Program-made: the position numbers and the translations under genes
Shown here: piece after piece, positions 6,159 to 6,465 of the stretch
How the letters are laid out: the number at the start of each line of letters is the position of its first letter
Position numbering within the stretch: the stretch's first letter is position 1
Notes under the pieces: generated by a model
What the model was told of the DNA's origin: nothing
Databases searched by the model: none
Seen by the model: only the letters and a program-made list of their open reading frames with translations
Source of the DNA: Chloroflexota bacterium
Lineage (GTDB): Bacteria > Chloroflexota > UBA5177 > JANWHV01
Direction: 5' to 3'
Length of the DNA: 6,465 nt
Assembly: GCA_025450255.1 (NCBI GenBank)
Contig: JANWHV010000044.1
Span: 1 to 6,465, forward strand

Positions 6159-6189
6159 ATTATAGCGGTAGCGTCCCAGTGCGCGGCAA
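6159..6189 (-). promoter_or_regulatory. Candidate sigma70-type promoter with perfect -10 upstream of rpmH
   Basis: The minus strand has TATAAT at 6159-6164, a perfect consensus -10. The best -35 candidate is TTGCCG at 6184-6189, with 19 bases between, which is longer than the optimum. It is unusual AT-rich sequence within a GC-rich region between two genes, and it points into rpmH. A transcript from here would carry the hairpin at 6137-6152 in its leader. Confidence 0.5.
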
Positions 6190-6274
6190 GCCACGACCAC
6201 GCACCGCGTCGTACGCGCGCGTTCAATGTGCTCGCCCTCGCGTGACGTGGCGCGGCTACGCTTGCGAAGGCGGC

Positions 6275-6465
6275 CTACCACCAGGTCGAGTATCGTTCCT
6301 CGGTCCACGGGTCGCCCCGCATGTGATAGCCGTTCTGTTCCCAGAAGCCCGGCACGTAATGGTTCAGAAACTCCAGGCCGCGCACCCATTTCACGCTTTT
6401 CCAGAAATATAGGTGGGGAACCACCAGGCGCAGCGGCCAGCCGTGTTCCGTGGTCAAGTCGGCGC
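6275..6465 (-). CDS. Sulfite-oxidase-like molybdopterin oxidoreductase, C-terminal part (5' end outside window)
   Basis: Only the last 60-odd residues are in the window; the reading stays open through the right edge. The visible tail has the pattern of the oxidoreductase molybdopterin-binding domain found in sulfite-oxidase-like and YedY/MsrP-like proteins: [11 protein letters not shown], then [13 protein letters not shown], then F-W-E-Q-N-G-Y-H and G-D-P-W-x-E-E-R-Y near the stop. The E-H-G-x-P-x-R stretch and the lysine in W-K-S lie in the pterin-binding region of this family. The cofactor-binding cysteine and any signal sequence would be upstream, outside the window, so the exact subfamily and electron acceptor cannot be told. 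The TTG at 6457 is internal, not a start. The stop is TAG, 179 bases before rpmH, and the gene is likely a separate unit from the operon. Confidence 0.85.
   Translation of the reverse strand, partial: ADLTTEHGWPLRLVVPHLYFWKSVKWVRGLEFLNHYVPGFWEQNGYHMRGDPWTEERYSTWW

Noticed and set aside
6205..6217. Palindromic stem CGCGT-CGT-ACGCG as a terminator after the oxidoreductase gene
   Set aside because: The stem is short and no T-run follows on the minus strand; chance is likely in CG-rich sequence.
5815..6274. Possible replication origin next to rpmH
   Set aside because: No TTATCCACA-like DnaA boxes or AT-rich unwinding region were seen on either strand, and dnaA is absent from the window.
5961..6389. 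Extended 142-codon version of rpmH
   Set aside because: The extra N-terminal portion covers promoter elements and the 3' end of the oxidoreductase gene; L34 is normally about 44 residues and begins at the ATG at 6095 with a binding site.

Overview
The window is a compact, high-GC bacterial block in which every credible gene lies on the minus strand. In transcription order (right to left) it holds the 3' end of a molybdopterin oxidoreductase of the sulfite-oxidase type, then rpmH, rnpA, yidD, yidC, jag (khpB), a PfkB-family sugar kinase, mnmE, and a secreted Asp-box beta-propeller protein. This is the classical ribosomal protein L34 / RNase P / membrane-insertase / tRNA-modification cluster. 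dnaA is not next to rpmH on the side that can be seen, and mnmG does not follow mnmE.

Organism: YidC is the short form without the large periplasmic domain of proteobacteria, and it is paired with Jag. Starts are often GTG and GC is high. This points away from Proteobacteria and towards a lineage with Gram-positive-like gene order, such as Eremiobacterota, Dormibacterota or Chloroflexi. My lean towards Eremiobacterota is inference from remembered family resemblance only.

Layout: 6275-6465 is the oxidoreductase tail. 6096-6274 is a promoter and leader region for rpmH, with a perfect TATAAT, a second extended -10 (TGCTATACT) and a GC hairpin between them. From rpmH leftwards the genes look like one operon. 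A 146-base gap separates rpmH and rnpA; yidD follows rnpA by 15 bases in the same frame; yidC-jag and jag-kinase overlap by 4 bases (GTGA); kinase-mnmE overlap by 14 bases; the propeller gene starts a few bases after mnmE. The chain joins ribosome assembly (L34), 5' tRNA maturation (RnpA), membrane protein insertion (YidC, YidD), RNA binding (Jag) and wobble-uridine modification (MnmE). The kinase and propeller are accessory passengers of unknown role.

Two points deserve attention. First, the natural N-terminus of YidC is encoded from a GTG at 5203 with a good AGGAG site, but codon 12 is an in-frame TAG, and the conserved reading frame resumes directly after it. Second, the yidC/jag junction is an in-phase A AAA AAG heptamer abutting the yidC stop. 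A -1 slip there would enter jag exactly at its start codon and make a YidC-Jag fusion. No mobile element, CRISPR array, tRNA or replication origin was found.
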